A stretch of 25,417 bases of DNA from BHER01 sp051652245 (GCA_051652245.1 JBOFTV010000006.1:1-25417); one strand, 5' to 3'. Numbered from the stretch's first letter, positions 7,801-16,029 are shown. Translations and numbers: made by a program. The notes: a model not told the origin generated them from the letters alone.

Positions 7801-9125
7801 AAGTGGAAAGCGGAACGAAAGTTGTCGGGTTGAAGGCGCAGATTAATGATCGGGTTAAACGTGATTTAGGGATTGTTAAAATTCGTGAGTTGAATGATAA
7901 GCATCATGCAGTGGATGCTTATATGGCGGCGTTTATCTATCAGGCGGTGTCAACTTATGGTAAAGGTGCTTATATTGATGGGAAGCTAGACTGGAAACGC
8001 TATCAAAGTGAAAAAACGAAGTTTGATATTCAGACGGAAGAAGACAAGTTTAAGAAGTATTCATGGGTATCGGCTGATATTCGGAAGTATGGGATTCGTG
8101 ATGGACAAACGAATAAATTATTAGATGGTGATGTGTATAATTATCTGGTTAAAATTATTGATGATACGCGGTTTTGTGTGACGTTTAAGACGGGGACACA
8201 GGGGGAGGATAAGAAGTTTTGGAAAGAGACGTTATTTTCACCAGTAAGTAAAAAAAATACATTACCTAAATCAGTAGGAAAAAGTTATTTAGGCGTGTAT
8301 TCGTCAGTGGGCTTTAATAAAACAATAATTTGCGAGTATTTGGATAAGAAGGGTAACAAAGTGTTAGATGCAGTTGATATTAGTAATTATGAAATGACTA
8401 ACACCGCTAATCTGCAAGACCTTTTAGCTGAAAAAATAGGGGGGAATTCATGTAAAATAATTCAAGTCTTAGAGAAGAAAATGATGCTATACCGAAATGG
8501 CTTCCCTTGTTTATTTACATCATCAAGTTCAATCCAAAAGGCAAATCAGCTAAATTTAACACAAGCAGAGCAAAATATTTATATTCAGATGGTAAGACAT
8601 ACAAGATATAAGCAGGCATATTCGACGACTGCTAAACGGGAAAAAGTTGTTGGCTCACAAATCATGTTGGTTAGAATTTTGTTGGCAGAAATTGAAACGG
8701 TCTATGATAAATATTTAAATGACAATCAAGTTAAAATAATTAGAAATTGCTGTAATGATTTTATTGAAAAATATGGTGAAGTTTGTCGTGAGGGGAGCGA
8801 CTTAAAACAATTGTTTAGCGACTTAAACATAATGGATATTCGCATAGATGATAACGATGCAAAACGAAAAAAAGAGTTGTTAATCCCGGAAAAAGAATTT
8901 CCCGAAGTGATTGTGGATAGCTCATTTAATAAAATCGTAAAAAAATTCATCGATTTATTGCTTACTGTGATGAAGCGTGGTGGATCGCGTGCAGATGTGT
9001 GGTCATTTTCGGGAAGATTTTCGGGGACAGTTATAAAATGTGACGAATTATATTTGTGGTCATCATCATTAACAGGTTTAAATACGAAAAAAATTGAAAT
9101 AATAAGAAAAAGAGAGGAACAATAA
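4863..9125 (+). CDS. cas9: CRISPR-associated endonuclease Cas9, type II-A
   Basis: RNA-guided DNA endonuclease, 1420 aa from the chosen start (S. pyogenes Cas9 is 1368). Parts in order, numbered from this start: RuvC-I with Asp22 in LGLDIGTNSVGWAV; arginine-rich bridge helix about 60-86; helical recognition lobe to about 700; RuvC-II with Glu802 in IVIETAKED; HNH with Asp876, His877, Asn891 and Asn900 (YEIDHVIPYS, DNRVLV, ANQKKGG); RuvC-III with His1015 and Asp1018 in KHHAVDAYMAA; C-terminal PAM-interacting domain. All nuclease residues are intact, so both strands should be cut. I chose ATG 4863 because AAAGGA lies about 11 nt upstream; the in-frame ATG at 4833 sits at the predicted transcript start and has no RBS. 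The segment aligning with the PAM-reading Arg-x-Arg is GRF (1384-1386), so the PAM is probably not NGG. First gene of cas9-cas1-cas2-csn2, 4 bp before cas1. Confidence 0.98.
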   Translation: MGKNYGNKVKERLNGAYTLGLDIGTNSVGWAVINSASKVVNYKDKKAWGVRLFDAGLSAETRRLKRGMRRRINRRRKRVEFLQELFYPEISVVDERFFVAINELELPQTVAEEMSYKRILTGSSFHKVLKLVYPNKKAYAAAIKLYPTLYHLRSDIIARPEQKFDIRLVYLAIHQMVKKRGNFLNEGLKINQLKQIDYERMQELLTEIVLSGNPQREYQLIDRAVCLEIETVLKDSGTRNDRATAIKYLDKDLLVCGKALVGLKFDIAKLFGVEAEKEMTTFDAEDFSEKAEKILDDRQMELLLELQQLYITIQFSDIIGDHEYLCDAKVGRFNEFGVELAQLKATLEGTAAYYQVFVSSKDSLRSWDKIRDKKKADTRSLYDQYRYNRIDHPTFLKELSKILAATEELATDNYLVEMNVKISEESFLKKLNTTSNIAIPHQLNVHEAKAVLAAQAAHYPALLSAEFVQRVSQIISFRIPYFVGPLVKGEANHKFGWMVRKSDEAIRPWNFAEVVDKGASGEAFINRMVGGCTLLLQEQAMPKLSLTYQLFEVLNELNVTRLDEYRVNRAVRDVLLGVFLTTKNVTNVVAQKGLKAKGINGMLSGNQKEKGFATSLSSWHDMARIFGAFDIDKIFGEVVDLKEAERFLMCEDIIKWCTIFSEKEMLVERILSRYPAVREEQLQQITKLSYSGWGRLSRMLLADMVPQNEQGSGRSIIQTQLFSQKGNSLFGFQEIVTDSSLGFKETIDRKNADLMDDSLEISYDLIAELAGSPGIKRGIWQAISIIKECEQLFGFPRAIVIETAKEDGVKKRTISRQSQWEEIKKALKGDAFLLEIAGKSLDVSNDTIWLYLNQLGKCMYTGAKIDLDRPELYEIDHVIPYSLTGDNSFDNRVLVTREANQKKGGYKMPLEIIGHENGAKQKAFWGLLLDKKLISSKKHVNLLKPEITPEMAEGFANRQLVETRQITKHVIALLEQKYRKVESGTKVVGLKAQINDRVKRDLGIVKIRELNDKHHAVDAYMAAFIYQAVSTYGKGAYIDGKLDWKRYQSEKTKFDIQTEEDKFKKYSWVSADIRKYGIRDGQTNKLLDGDVYNYLVKIIDDTRFCVTFKTGTQGEDKKFWKETLFSPVSKKNTLPKSVGKSYLGVYSSVGFNKTIICEYLDKKGNKVLDAVDISNYEMTNTANLQDLLAEKIGGNSCKIIQVLEKKMMLYRNGFPCLFTSSSSIQKANQLNLTQAEQNIYIQMVRHTRYKQAYSTTAKREKVVGSQIMLVRILLAEIETVYDKYLNDNQVKIIRNCCNDFIEKYGEVCREGSDLKQLFSDLNIMDIRIDDNDAKRKKELLIPEKEFPEVIVDSSFNKIVKKFIDLLLTVMKRGGSRADVWSFSGRFSGTVIKCDELYLWSSSLTGLNTKKIEIIRKREEQ

Positions 9126-9129
9126 TCAT

Positions 9130-10017
9130 ATGGGATTTAGAAACATTATTATCGAGGCGGAAAGTAAAATAAGTACACATTCAGGTTACTTGGTTGTTCA
9201 ACGAATGGATAACCTGAATAAAATTCTGCTTAATGACATTGATTCAATTATCTTTGAAACACCAAAAATCAGATTAAGTGGATATACCTTGAATGCCTTG
9301 ACAGAAGAGAATATCGCAGTGATAATCTGTGATCAAAAGCATAATCCAAGTACGTTAGTAATGCCAATTCATGGAAATTTTCATCGAAGTAAAAATATCA
9401 AAAAACAGATTGGCTGGTCAGAAACGGCAAAAGAAGAGTTGTGGAAATGGACAATAATAGAAAAAATAGCAAATCAAATCGAGGTATTGAAGTACCATGA
9501 TTTGGATAGAGAGCTATTGGTATCGTATTTAGCGGAAGTTGGACCGCATGATAAGACAAATCGGGAGGGGTTGGCAGCAAAAGTATATTTCCGGAAACTG
9601 TTTGGGGAGAAGTTTACGCGTGGTAAAGAAGATCCAGTAAACTGGGGACTGAATTATGCGTATTCATTGATTCTAACCTTTTTTGTGCGGACGATTTCAG
9701 GGAAAGGGTATTTAACAGAGTTAGGAATTAAGCATATAAATGAATATAATGCCTATAATTTAGCTTGTGATATGATGGAGCCTTTTAGACCAATAGCGGA
9801 TTTATATGTAAAGAAATATATAACGGGAGAATTTGGTATTCAAGAGCGAAGAGAACTTTTAGGGATGACAAAGTCACAGGTCATCATCAAGGGGAAGAAG
9901 CAATTTCTTCCACAGGCGATTGATATTTTTGTTGCGAATTATTTGAAAGCTCTGGAAGATGAAACGAAACAACCTCTGCGTATTGACATGAGGGGTGTGC
10001 TGGAAAGTGAGCTTTAG
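9130..10017 (+). CDS. cas1: CRISPR integrase Cas1, type II-A
   Basis: 295 aa, the usual size for type II Cas1. Cas1 forms the integrase with Cas2 that inserts new spacers at the leader end. Metal-binding residues are present: Glu146 in TNREGLAAKVYF, His202 in GIKHINEYNAYN and Glu217 in DMMEPFRP. The N-terminal beta-sandwich (about 1-85) includes IRLSGYTLNALTEENIAVIICD; the helical catalytic domain follows. RBS GAGAGGAA overlaps the end of cas9 and the start ATG comes 4 nt after the cas9 stop, so the genes are translationally linked. The ORF overlaps the longer reading of cas2, but not the preferred cas2 start. Adenine content is higher than in the 5' part of cas9. No lesions seen. Confidence 0.98.
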   Translation: MGFRNIIIEAESKISTHSGYLVVQRMDNLNKILLNDIDSIIFETPKIRLSGYTLNALTEENIAVIICDQKHNPSTLVMPIHGNFHRSKNIKKQIGWSETAKEELWKWTIIEKIANQIEVLKYHDLDRELLVSYLAEVGPHDKTNREGLAAKVYFRKLFGEKFTRGKEDPVNWGLNYAYSLILTFFVRTISGKGYLTELGIKHINEYNAYNLACDMMEPFRPIADLYVKKYITGEFGIQERRELLGMTKSQVIIKGKKQFLPQAIDIFVANYLKALEDETKQPLRIDMRGVLESEL

Positions 10018-10021
10018 ATTT

Positions 10022-10327
10022 ATGAGGATATTAGTTATGTTTGATTTACCGGTAGAAACATCAACGCAGCAGAAAAGCTACCGTGATTTCCGCAAATTTT
10101 TATTAACGAGTGGCTTTATAATGGAGCAGTATTCCGTTTATACAAAACTTGTGTTAAATAGTTCAGTGATGAAATCTGTTTATAAGAGGGTTGAAGCTAA
10201 AGTGCCAGCCAAGGGTAAAATACAGATGCTGAGTGTTACTGAAAAGCAATATGCCGATATGATTTACTTAATAGGTGAGAAGCAATCTGTAATTATTGAT
10301 ACGACAGAAAGGACAACAATATTATGA
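10022..10327 (+). CDS. cas2: CRISPR-associated Cas2
   Basis: 101 aa from the chosen start, beginning MRILVMFDLPVET, the standard beta-1 strand of type II Cas2 with the conserved Asp8. Cas2 is the small ferredoxin-fold dimer that bridges two Cas1 dimers in the integration complex. An in-frame GTG at 9995 would add nine residues unlike the family and sits directly on AGGGG with no spacing, so ATG 10022, 4 nt past the cas1 stop, is preferred. The protein ends by overlapping csn2 in an ATGA (4 bp). SVYTKLVLNS is the second core strand pair seen in other Cas2 proteins. Confidence 0.96.
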   Translation: MRILVMFDLPVETSTQQKSYRDFRKFLLTSGFIMEQYSVYTKLVLNSSVMKSVYKRVEAKVPAKGKIQMLSVTEKQYADMIYLIGEKQSVIIDTTERTTIL

Positions 10328-11196
10328 TCATAAAATTTTCTGAAAAATTAGGGGATATTGAGCTGAGTCAAAACAAATATAATAGTCTACATTTTCAAAA
10401 TCAAACGGACAGCGAAATATTTACAGCGGTGTTGCGAAAGTATTTACATATCAAGCAGGAAATTTTAACAGATATTGAGCTAGTGATTGAAGATGTACTG
10501 CAGCAGAAAATTAAACAGCAGGAAATTATCTTAATTGAAGTTGAATGCACGGGTGAATTGCAGCAGAAGAGCATTCAAAAACAAATTTTGCAGCAGGTTA
10601 TAAGTAAAATAGAGCTAGATGAGGGCTTGTTTAAGGAAGTTGAGGCGATAAAAACCAAATACTATGGTATAGCAGAACAGCTTGAGCAGACAATAGAAAT
10701 TACCGACTATGACTTACATATTGATATGTCGAAAATTGAAACAGAAAAAATATTGGAATTTCTTAATTTGAAATTTAAATTTAGCGGTGAAATTTTCAGT
10801 GAGAACAATTTTATAAAGAAAAAAAATATTATCGAATTTTGTTTAGCAATAAATCAAAATAAATTAATTGTTTTGCTCTTTCCGGAGGTATCCTTGGTGC
10901 GCGAATTGAAGGTAGCTTTTGTAGATTTTCTTAAAGAACTTGGAATAACAGTTTTGGTTGTGACAAACGATCAAAGCTTTTTGTTAGAAGGGGCAATTAG
11001 TGGTGAAATAGTAGTATATGATCGCTTGTCGGAAAAAATGCCGGTTTTGGGTATAATTGATATTTTAGAAAGTTTTTCTAGTGAAAAAGCTGTTGTTAAG
11101 CAAAAAGTTACAGCATTTTTATTAGGTGAGGTAATGGCTTTGAACCCTTATGAAATAAGGTCATTTGAGCAGTTAGTGCTTGAAAAAAAAGAGTGA
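10324..11196 (+). CDS. csn2: CRISPR-associated Csn2, long variant (290 aa)
   Basis: Csn2 is the type II-A adaptation protein, a ring-shaped tetramer that binds free DNA ends and works with Cas1-Cas2-Cas9. The order of elements fits: an N-terminal strand (MIIKFSEKLGDIEL), a strand at IILIEVE (about 68-74), a long helical arm, then KLIVLLFPEVSLVRELKVAFVDFLKEL and ITVLVVTN, matching the core sheet of Csn2. The protein is about 70 residues longer than the common 220-aa form. The extra length seems to lie in a Gln/Glu-rich segment (about 58-130) and a C-terminal tail from about 235. It is assigned by position and fold pattern, since identity to short Csn2 is low. It starts inside the cas2 stop (ATGA). 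The array promoter lies over its last codons. Confidence 0.85.
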   Translation: MIIKFSEKLGDIELSQNKYNSLHFQNQTDSEIFTAVLRKYLHIKQEILTDIELVIEDVLQQKIKQQEIILIEVECTGELQQKSIQKQILQQVISKIELDEGLFKEVEAIKTKYYGIAEQLEQTIEITDYDLHIDMSKIETEKILEFLNLKFKFSGEIFSENNFIKKKNIIEFCLAINQNKLIVLLFPEVSLVRELKVAFVDFLKELGITVLVVTNDQSFLLEGAISGEIVVYDRLSEKMPVLGIIDILESFSSEKAVVKQKVTAFLLGEVMALNPYEIRSFEQLVLEKKE

Positions 11197-11208
11197 ATGT
11201 GGTATAAT
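11180..11208 (+). promoter_or_regulatory. pre-crRNA (CRISPR leader) promoter
   Basis: TTGAAA (11180-11185), a 17-bp spacer and TATAAT (11203-11208), with an extended TG two bases upstream of the -10. The -35 lies inside the last codons of csn2. The predicted start, about 11215, is 87 nt before the first repeat. Confidence 0.85.
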
Positions 11209-11301
11209 TAAGGTAAATAAAAAAAGTATTTTGAAATCCATTTAGAGTTTGTTGCAACTCTAGGCAATGGCTAGAATTTGACGGTTTGTAGTGAATTTGA
11301 G
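11209..11301 (+). promoter_or_regulatory. CRISPR leader with ATTTGAG anchor and hairpin
   Basis: The leader ends in ATTTGAG (11295-11301) immediately before repeat 1. This is the leader-anchoring sequence that directs Cas1-Cas2 integration in type II-A systems, so new spacers should enter here. A perfect inverted repeat, TAGAGTT (11243-11249) and AACTCTA (11256-11262), lies upstream, followed by two direct CTAG copies (11259-11274). Confidence 0.85.
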
Positions 11302-14300
11302 GTTTTAGCCCTATGTTATTCTAGATGGTAGTAAAACTGATTTAATTTTTCGCCAAATTTGTTCATTGTTTTAGCCCTATGTTATTCTAGATGGTAGTAA
11401 AACCGGTAAACCAAATAGAAATATTTATTATAAGTTTTAGCCCTATGTTATTCTAGATGGTAGTAAAACTGGGCTATAAACTATTAGGCTTAAACTCAAG
11501 TTTTAGCCCTATGTTATTCTAGATGGTAGTAAAACCAAGCCAATCGATAGCAACAATCACGGCATGTTTTAGCCCTATGTTATTCTAGATGGTAGTAAAA
11601 CGGCTGTATATGGTCATTATAATGAAGAAACGTTTTAGCCCTATGTTATTCTAGATGGTAGTAAAACAACACCGTTCTATTACAATAATCAAGGCGTGTT
11701 TTAGCCCTATGTTATTCTAGATGGTAGTAAAACAGCGCATACCCCACGCAGAAACTGCGGGCAGTTTTAGCCCTATGTTATTCTAGATGGTAGTAAAACT
11801 GACGAGGCGCACCGGGCGGAGATGCTCAAGTTTTAGCCCTATGTTATTCTAGATGGTAGTAAAACAACTGCACGGCGCGACGGTGGGTACAAGTTGTTTT
11901 AGCCCTATGTTATTCTAGATGGTAGTAAAACCTGTTGCCTCGACCATTGTGCAAAACCACCGTTTTAGCCCTATGTTATTCTAGATGGTAGTAAAACCAA
12001 ATGTACTAAATGTCTTAATGTTTTACCGTTTTAGCCCTATGTTATTCTAGATGGTAGTAAAACTGGACAGAGTTATTAGGGAAGAATTGGGGGTTTTAGC
12101 CCTATGTTATTCTAGATGGTAGTAAAACCCAGTTGGTCTTCCGTGTTGCCAATAGCAAGTTTTAGCCCTATGTTATTCTAGATGGTAGTAAAACCTACAA
12201 GGAACGGATCACGGCAGATTGTGCGTTTTAGCCCTATGTTATTCTAGATGGTAGTAAAACGATCACTACGTCAAAAGTGACGGCGTAAAGGTTTTAGCCC
12301 TATGTTATTCTAGATGGTAGTAAAACCGTTTATATCCGCATCCGTAATCTTTGGGAGTTTTAGCCCTATGTTATTCTAGATGGTAGTAAAACTGTAAGGC
12401 GTATCGCATGGCGTCCATGCCGGTTTTAGCCCTATGTTATTCTAGATGGTAGTAAAACCGAAAGAGCAGGCAGTTGCATTTATCGCAGGTTTTAGCCCTA
12501 TGTTATTCTAGATGGTAGTAAAACGGTCTAAGTAATTTAGACGCGGAGGCGACAGTTTTAGCCCTATGTTATTCTAGATGGTAGTAAAACTAGCCGAAAG
12601 CAGAGACTTTCACTATGGGTGTTTTAGCCCTATGTTATTCTAGATGGTAGTAAAACATATGTACCCCAACAAACAGAAAGACATAGGTTTTAGCCCTATG
12701 TTATTCTAGATGGTAGTAAAACCCAGAGCCTTAGAATTATTAGAAGAACTATGTTTTAGCCCTATGTTATTCTAGATGGTAGTAAAACAATTTTAGCTTT
12801 TTAGCCTTTGCTACTGCTGTTTTAGCCCTATGTTATTCTAGATGGTAGTAAAACGGGAAGCGTTGGAGTCCCAATCCTTGCATTGTTTTAGCCCTATGTT
12901 ATTCTAGATGGTAGTAAAACATTTATTTATTTATTTATTTATTTATTCATTGTTTTAGCCCTATGTTATTCTAGATGGTAGTAAAACCGATAAATCCACT
13001 AGTGTTTGGTGGTACAGGTTTTAGCCCTATGTTATTCTAGATGGTAGTAAAACTTGCGCCCATACGTTAATTAGTCCGTTTGGGTTTTAGCCCTATGTTA
13101 TTCTAGATGGTAGTAAAACAGCTGAAGCATTACAAGAGCTAGATGCAGGGTTTTAGCCCTATGTTATTCTAGATGGTAGTAAAACCTTCCAAACGGAAGA
13201 AGAGAGCGCAGCGGGTTTTAGCCCTATGTTATTCTAGATGGTAGTAAAACCTTTTTATCCTCCCTTTCGATTGTTTAACTGTTTTAGCCCTATGTTATTC
13301 TAGATGGTAGTAAAACGTAACTTGCCCGTTTCCGCCTGCAAGTTACGTTTTAGCCCTATGTTATTCTAGATGGTAGTAAAACTATTAGTCTTATTAGTAT
13401 TTAGTCTTTGTAGTTTTAGCCCTATGTTATTCTAGATGGTAGTAAAACAAGGTATGATGCGATTAAAAGTATACCATAGTTTTAGCCCTATGTTATTCTA
13501 GATGGTAGTAAAACGAGTTCCCCGAAAGTGTCCCGCTCGATCTAGTTTTAGCCCTATGTTATTCTAGATGGTAGTAAAACTAAAGAGTTATGTTTTTTGT
13601 TTTTACATACGTTTTAGCCCTATGTTATTCTAGATGGTAGTAAAACAACAAAGCGATTAGCTCGTCTTCGAACCAAGTTTTAGCCCTATGTTATTCTAGA
13701 TGGTAGTAAAACTAACGTAAACATGTCGTTCCTTAATACCTAGTTTTAGCCCTATGTTATTCTAGATGGTAGTAAAACGCCTAAGATTGATATTCAATGT
13801 ATCAACAAGTTTTAGCCCTATGTTATTCTAGATGGTAGTAAAACAAAAGTGTTCCTGTATCATCATCAAAATGAGTTTTAGCCCTATGTTATTCTAGATG
13901 GTAGTAAAACAAGCGCAGTGTGAGGAGTTCTTAGCAACTGGTTTTAGCCCTATGTTATTCTAGATGGTAGTAAAACAAATAATGAAAGAAATTTCAGTTA
14001 GTCCCGAGTTTTAGCCCTATGTTATTCTAGATGGTAGTAAAACAACAAACACGGAGAGTAAGAATGTTGTTCAGTTTTAGCCCTATGTTATTCTAGATGG
14101 TAGTAAAACTTTATTGCAGTTGAAACGTTTAAACAGATAGTTTTAGCCCTATGTTATTCTAGATGGTAGTAAAACCATAGAGGAATGGCTGCGGATATTT
14201 AGAACGTTTTAGCCCTATGTTATTCTAGATGGTAGTAAAACTAAAAATAATATCAACGCAAGTAGAACTAAGTTTTAGCCCTATGTTATTCTAGATGGTA

Positions 14301-15366
14301 GTAAAACAGTTTAAAAATAATAATAAACCACTTCTAAGTTTTAGCCCTATGTTATTCTAGATGGTAGTAAAACACTGTTCTAGATAACAGAGGAAATATA
14401 GTGGTTTTAGCCCTATGTTATTCTAGATGGTAGTAAAACCGACAGCTATGCCTATAGTCAACGGTATCCGTTTTAGCCCTATGTTATTCTAGATGGTAGT
14501 AAAACTCGAGACGCGTGCGTCTCGCGAGCTGAAGCGTTTTAGCCCTATGTTATTCTAGATGGTAGTAAAACAAGGTGAAGCGTGTGTCGGCGGCAAGCGC
14601 TGTTTTAGCCCTATGTTATTCTAGATGGTAGTAAAACACGTTTCAACATATCACGTACAGCCATTAAGTTTTAGCCCTATGTTATTCTAGATGGTAGTAA
14701 AACAGCTCCGCACCACTTTTACAAAGTAGGGCTGTTTTAGCCCTATGTTATTCTAGATGGTAGTAAAACTGTAAGAACATATGGAGAAGTAGAACCACAG
14801 TTTTAGCCCTATGTTATTCTAGATGGTAGTAAAACGTGCAGGAAGAAATATGGTTGAGTCCTTAGGTTTTAGCCCTATGTTATTCTAGATGGTAGTAAAA
14901 CAGGAGTAAACGCAGGTGTAACGGTAACAATGTTTTAGCCCTATGTTATTCTAGATGGTAGTAAAACAGTAGGTAATAGATGCCAATGTGCAGTATAGTT
15001 TTAGCCCTATGTTATTCTAGATGGTAGTAAAACGCCGACGTTCAAATATCCTCAAATTATAAAGTTTTAGCCCTATGTTATTCTAGATGGTAGTAAAACT
15101 TGCGTTTGCGCTGTGCAAATCGATTATGTGTTTTAGCCCTATGTTATTCTAGATGGTAGTAAAACTTGGGCGCTTTACGACAATACTGCGTGGGGTAGTT
15201 TTAGCCCTATGTTATTCTAGATGGTAGTAAAACCCGACGAGGTTACCCACATAACAGCGGGTAAGTTTTAGCCCTATGTTATTCTAGATGGTAGTAAAAC
15301 TTACAAGCATGAGCAACAAGTAAGAGTGTGGTTTTAGCCCTATGTTATTCTAGATGGTAGTAAAAC
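11302..15366 (+). CRISPR. type II-A CRISPR array, 62 repeats and 61 spacers
   Basis: The 36-nt repeat begins GTTTTAGCCC and ends TAGTAAAAC. By hand I count 62 copies from 11302 to 15331 (starts), and all read as identical, including the last. Spacers are 30 nt except spacers 12 and 29 (29 nt), 25, 41 and 60 (31 nt) and 59 (32 nt). Transcription is rightward from the leader. Repeat ends complement the tracrRNA anti-repeat, so the array belongs to this Cas9. I saw no duplicated spacer by eye. Spacer 25 is almost pure ATTT repeats, and several spacers (7, 15, 19, 31, 49, 60) contain inverted repeats. An array this long with a functional leader indicates active or recently active adaptation. Confidence 0.99.
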
Positions 15367-15380
15367 CAAATACTCTGAGG

Positions 15381-15389
15381 TGGTATAAT
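15381..15389 (+). promoter_or_regulatory. extended -10 element after the array
   Basis: TGGTATAAT, the same nine bases as the leader promoter's extended -10, lies 15 bp after the last repeat. No good -35 is present (the position falls in the repeat end). It may start a short transcript or be chance in AT-rich DNA. Confidence 0.3.
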
Positions 15390-15438
15390 ATAATAGACTC
15401 ATAAAAGCTAACAGCTAAATTTATATTGTTGCGTCCGT

Positions 15439-15477
15439 AATACATGATAACCAAAGTGTCGATTATTGTATTTTTTT
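15439..15477 (+). terminator. AT-rich terminator candidate downstream of the CRISPR array
   Basis: AATACATGATAA (15439-15450) pairs with TTATTGTATT (15463-15472) with a 2-nt bulge, followed by seven T residues to 15477. It could end the pre-crRNA. The rest of 15367-15512 holds no gene I can see. Confidence 0.4.
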
Positions 15478-15512
15478 CATGTGGGTATAATAGAAATGGA
15501 TATTTTTTTAAT

Positions 15513-15526
15513 AGAAAACGCTTGCA
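15513..15526 (+). promoter_or_regulatory. cre box (CcpA site) over the yhf promoter
   Basis: AGAAAACGCTTGCA matches the cre consensus TGWAARCGYTWNCW at 13 of 14 positions (only the first base differs). It overlaps the -35 of the yhf operon promoter, so CcpA binding should repress the operon when a preferred sugar is present (inference from known cre function). Confidence 0.75.
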
Positions 15527-15550
15527 TTTTTAAAAATCATCAGCTATAAT
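15522..15550 (+). promoter_or_regulatory. yhf operon promoter
   Basis: TTGCAT (15522-15527), a 17-bp spacer and TATAAT (15545-15550). The start would be near 15557, leaving a 5' leader of about 110 nt. A second TATAAT at 15486-15491 lacks a clear -35. Confidence 0.85.
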
Positions 15551-15619
15551 TATAGGTATCCAGACAATAGTTTGGCAAGGAGAACAGGTACTAGAAGTAT
15601 CTGCATTATTATTTCAATG

Positions 15620-15641
15620 AATATACAAAAAAATGTATATT
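15620..15641. repeat. 22-bp palindrome in the yhf leader (candidate YhfZ operator)
   Basis: AATATACA, six A residues and TGTATATT form a perfect 8-bp inverted repeat ending about 9 nt before the RBS of the first gene. It could be a repressor site, with YhfZ the obvious candidate, or a translation-affecting hairpin. Confidence 0.55.
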
Positions 15642-15666
15642 AAAACAGAAAGGATGTTTAGTTATT

Positions 15667-16029
15667 ATGTTAAAAATAGTTGTAGGTGGCCAAATTGACA
15701 AACCAGCAATCGAAGCCCTCGTTAAAAAATGTGGAGGAGACAAAGTTATTGTAACAGTCCAAGGAGACTTAGATGCAGCAATGTCATTGCAAGCAGGAAC
15801 AGTGGATTATTATGTTGGAGCTTGTAATACTGGAGGTGGGGGTGCCTTAGCAATGGCGCTTGCCTTGGTTGGCCATGATAAGTGCTCAACACTTTCAATG
15901 CCTGGAAACATGAAATCAGAAGCAGAAATCAGAGCAGAAATTCAATCTGGTAAGAAAGCATTCGGTTTTACGGCCCAAGATAAAGAAACAATTATTCCAA
16001 TCGTAGTCGATGAACTACTTAAAAAATAA
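15667..16029 (+). CDS. yhfU: DUF2620 family protein YhfU
   Basis: A 120-aa small soluble protein of the DUF2620 family, first gene of the operon. Visible features are the strand start MLKIVVGGQIDKP, the glycine-rich loop GACNTGGGGALAMALA (about 52-67) and the PGNMKSE segment. The family has no established activity. The Gly-rich loop and size resemble small PTS-like or nucleotide-fold components, but that is only an impression. It always travels with the membrane protein YhfT in yhf clusters, which suggests a partnership in transport. AAAGGA lies about 11 nt upstream of the ATG. Transcription starts about 110 nt upstream at the cre-controlled promoter. No membrane segment or signal peptide. 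Confidence 0.85.
   Translation: MLKIVVGGQIDKPAIEALVKKCGGDKVIVTVQGDLDAAMSLQAGTVDYYVGACNTGGGGALAMALALVGHDKCSTLSMPGNMKSEAEIRAEIQSGKKAFGFTAQDKETIIPIVVDELLKK

Noticed and set aside
11199..11225. dif-like recombination site
   Set aside because: The sequence matches a promoter -10 better, and the XerC/XerD arm pattern is not met. No dif site was found elsewhere either.
11302..15366. Self-targeting spacers within this window
   Set aside because: Reading by eye I found no spacer matching the rest of the window. A real search is needed for the genome.
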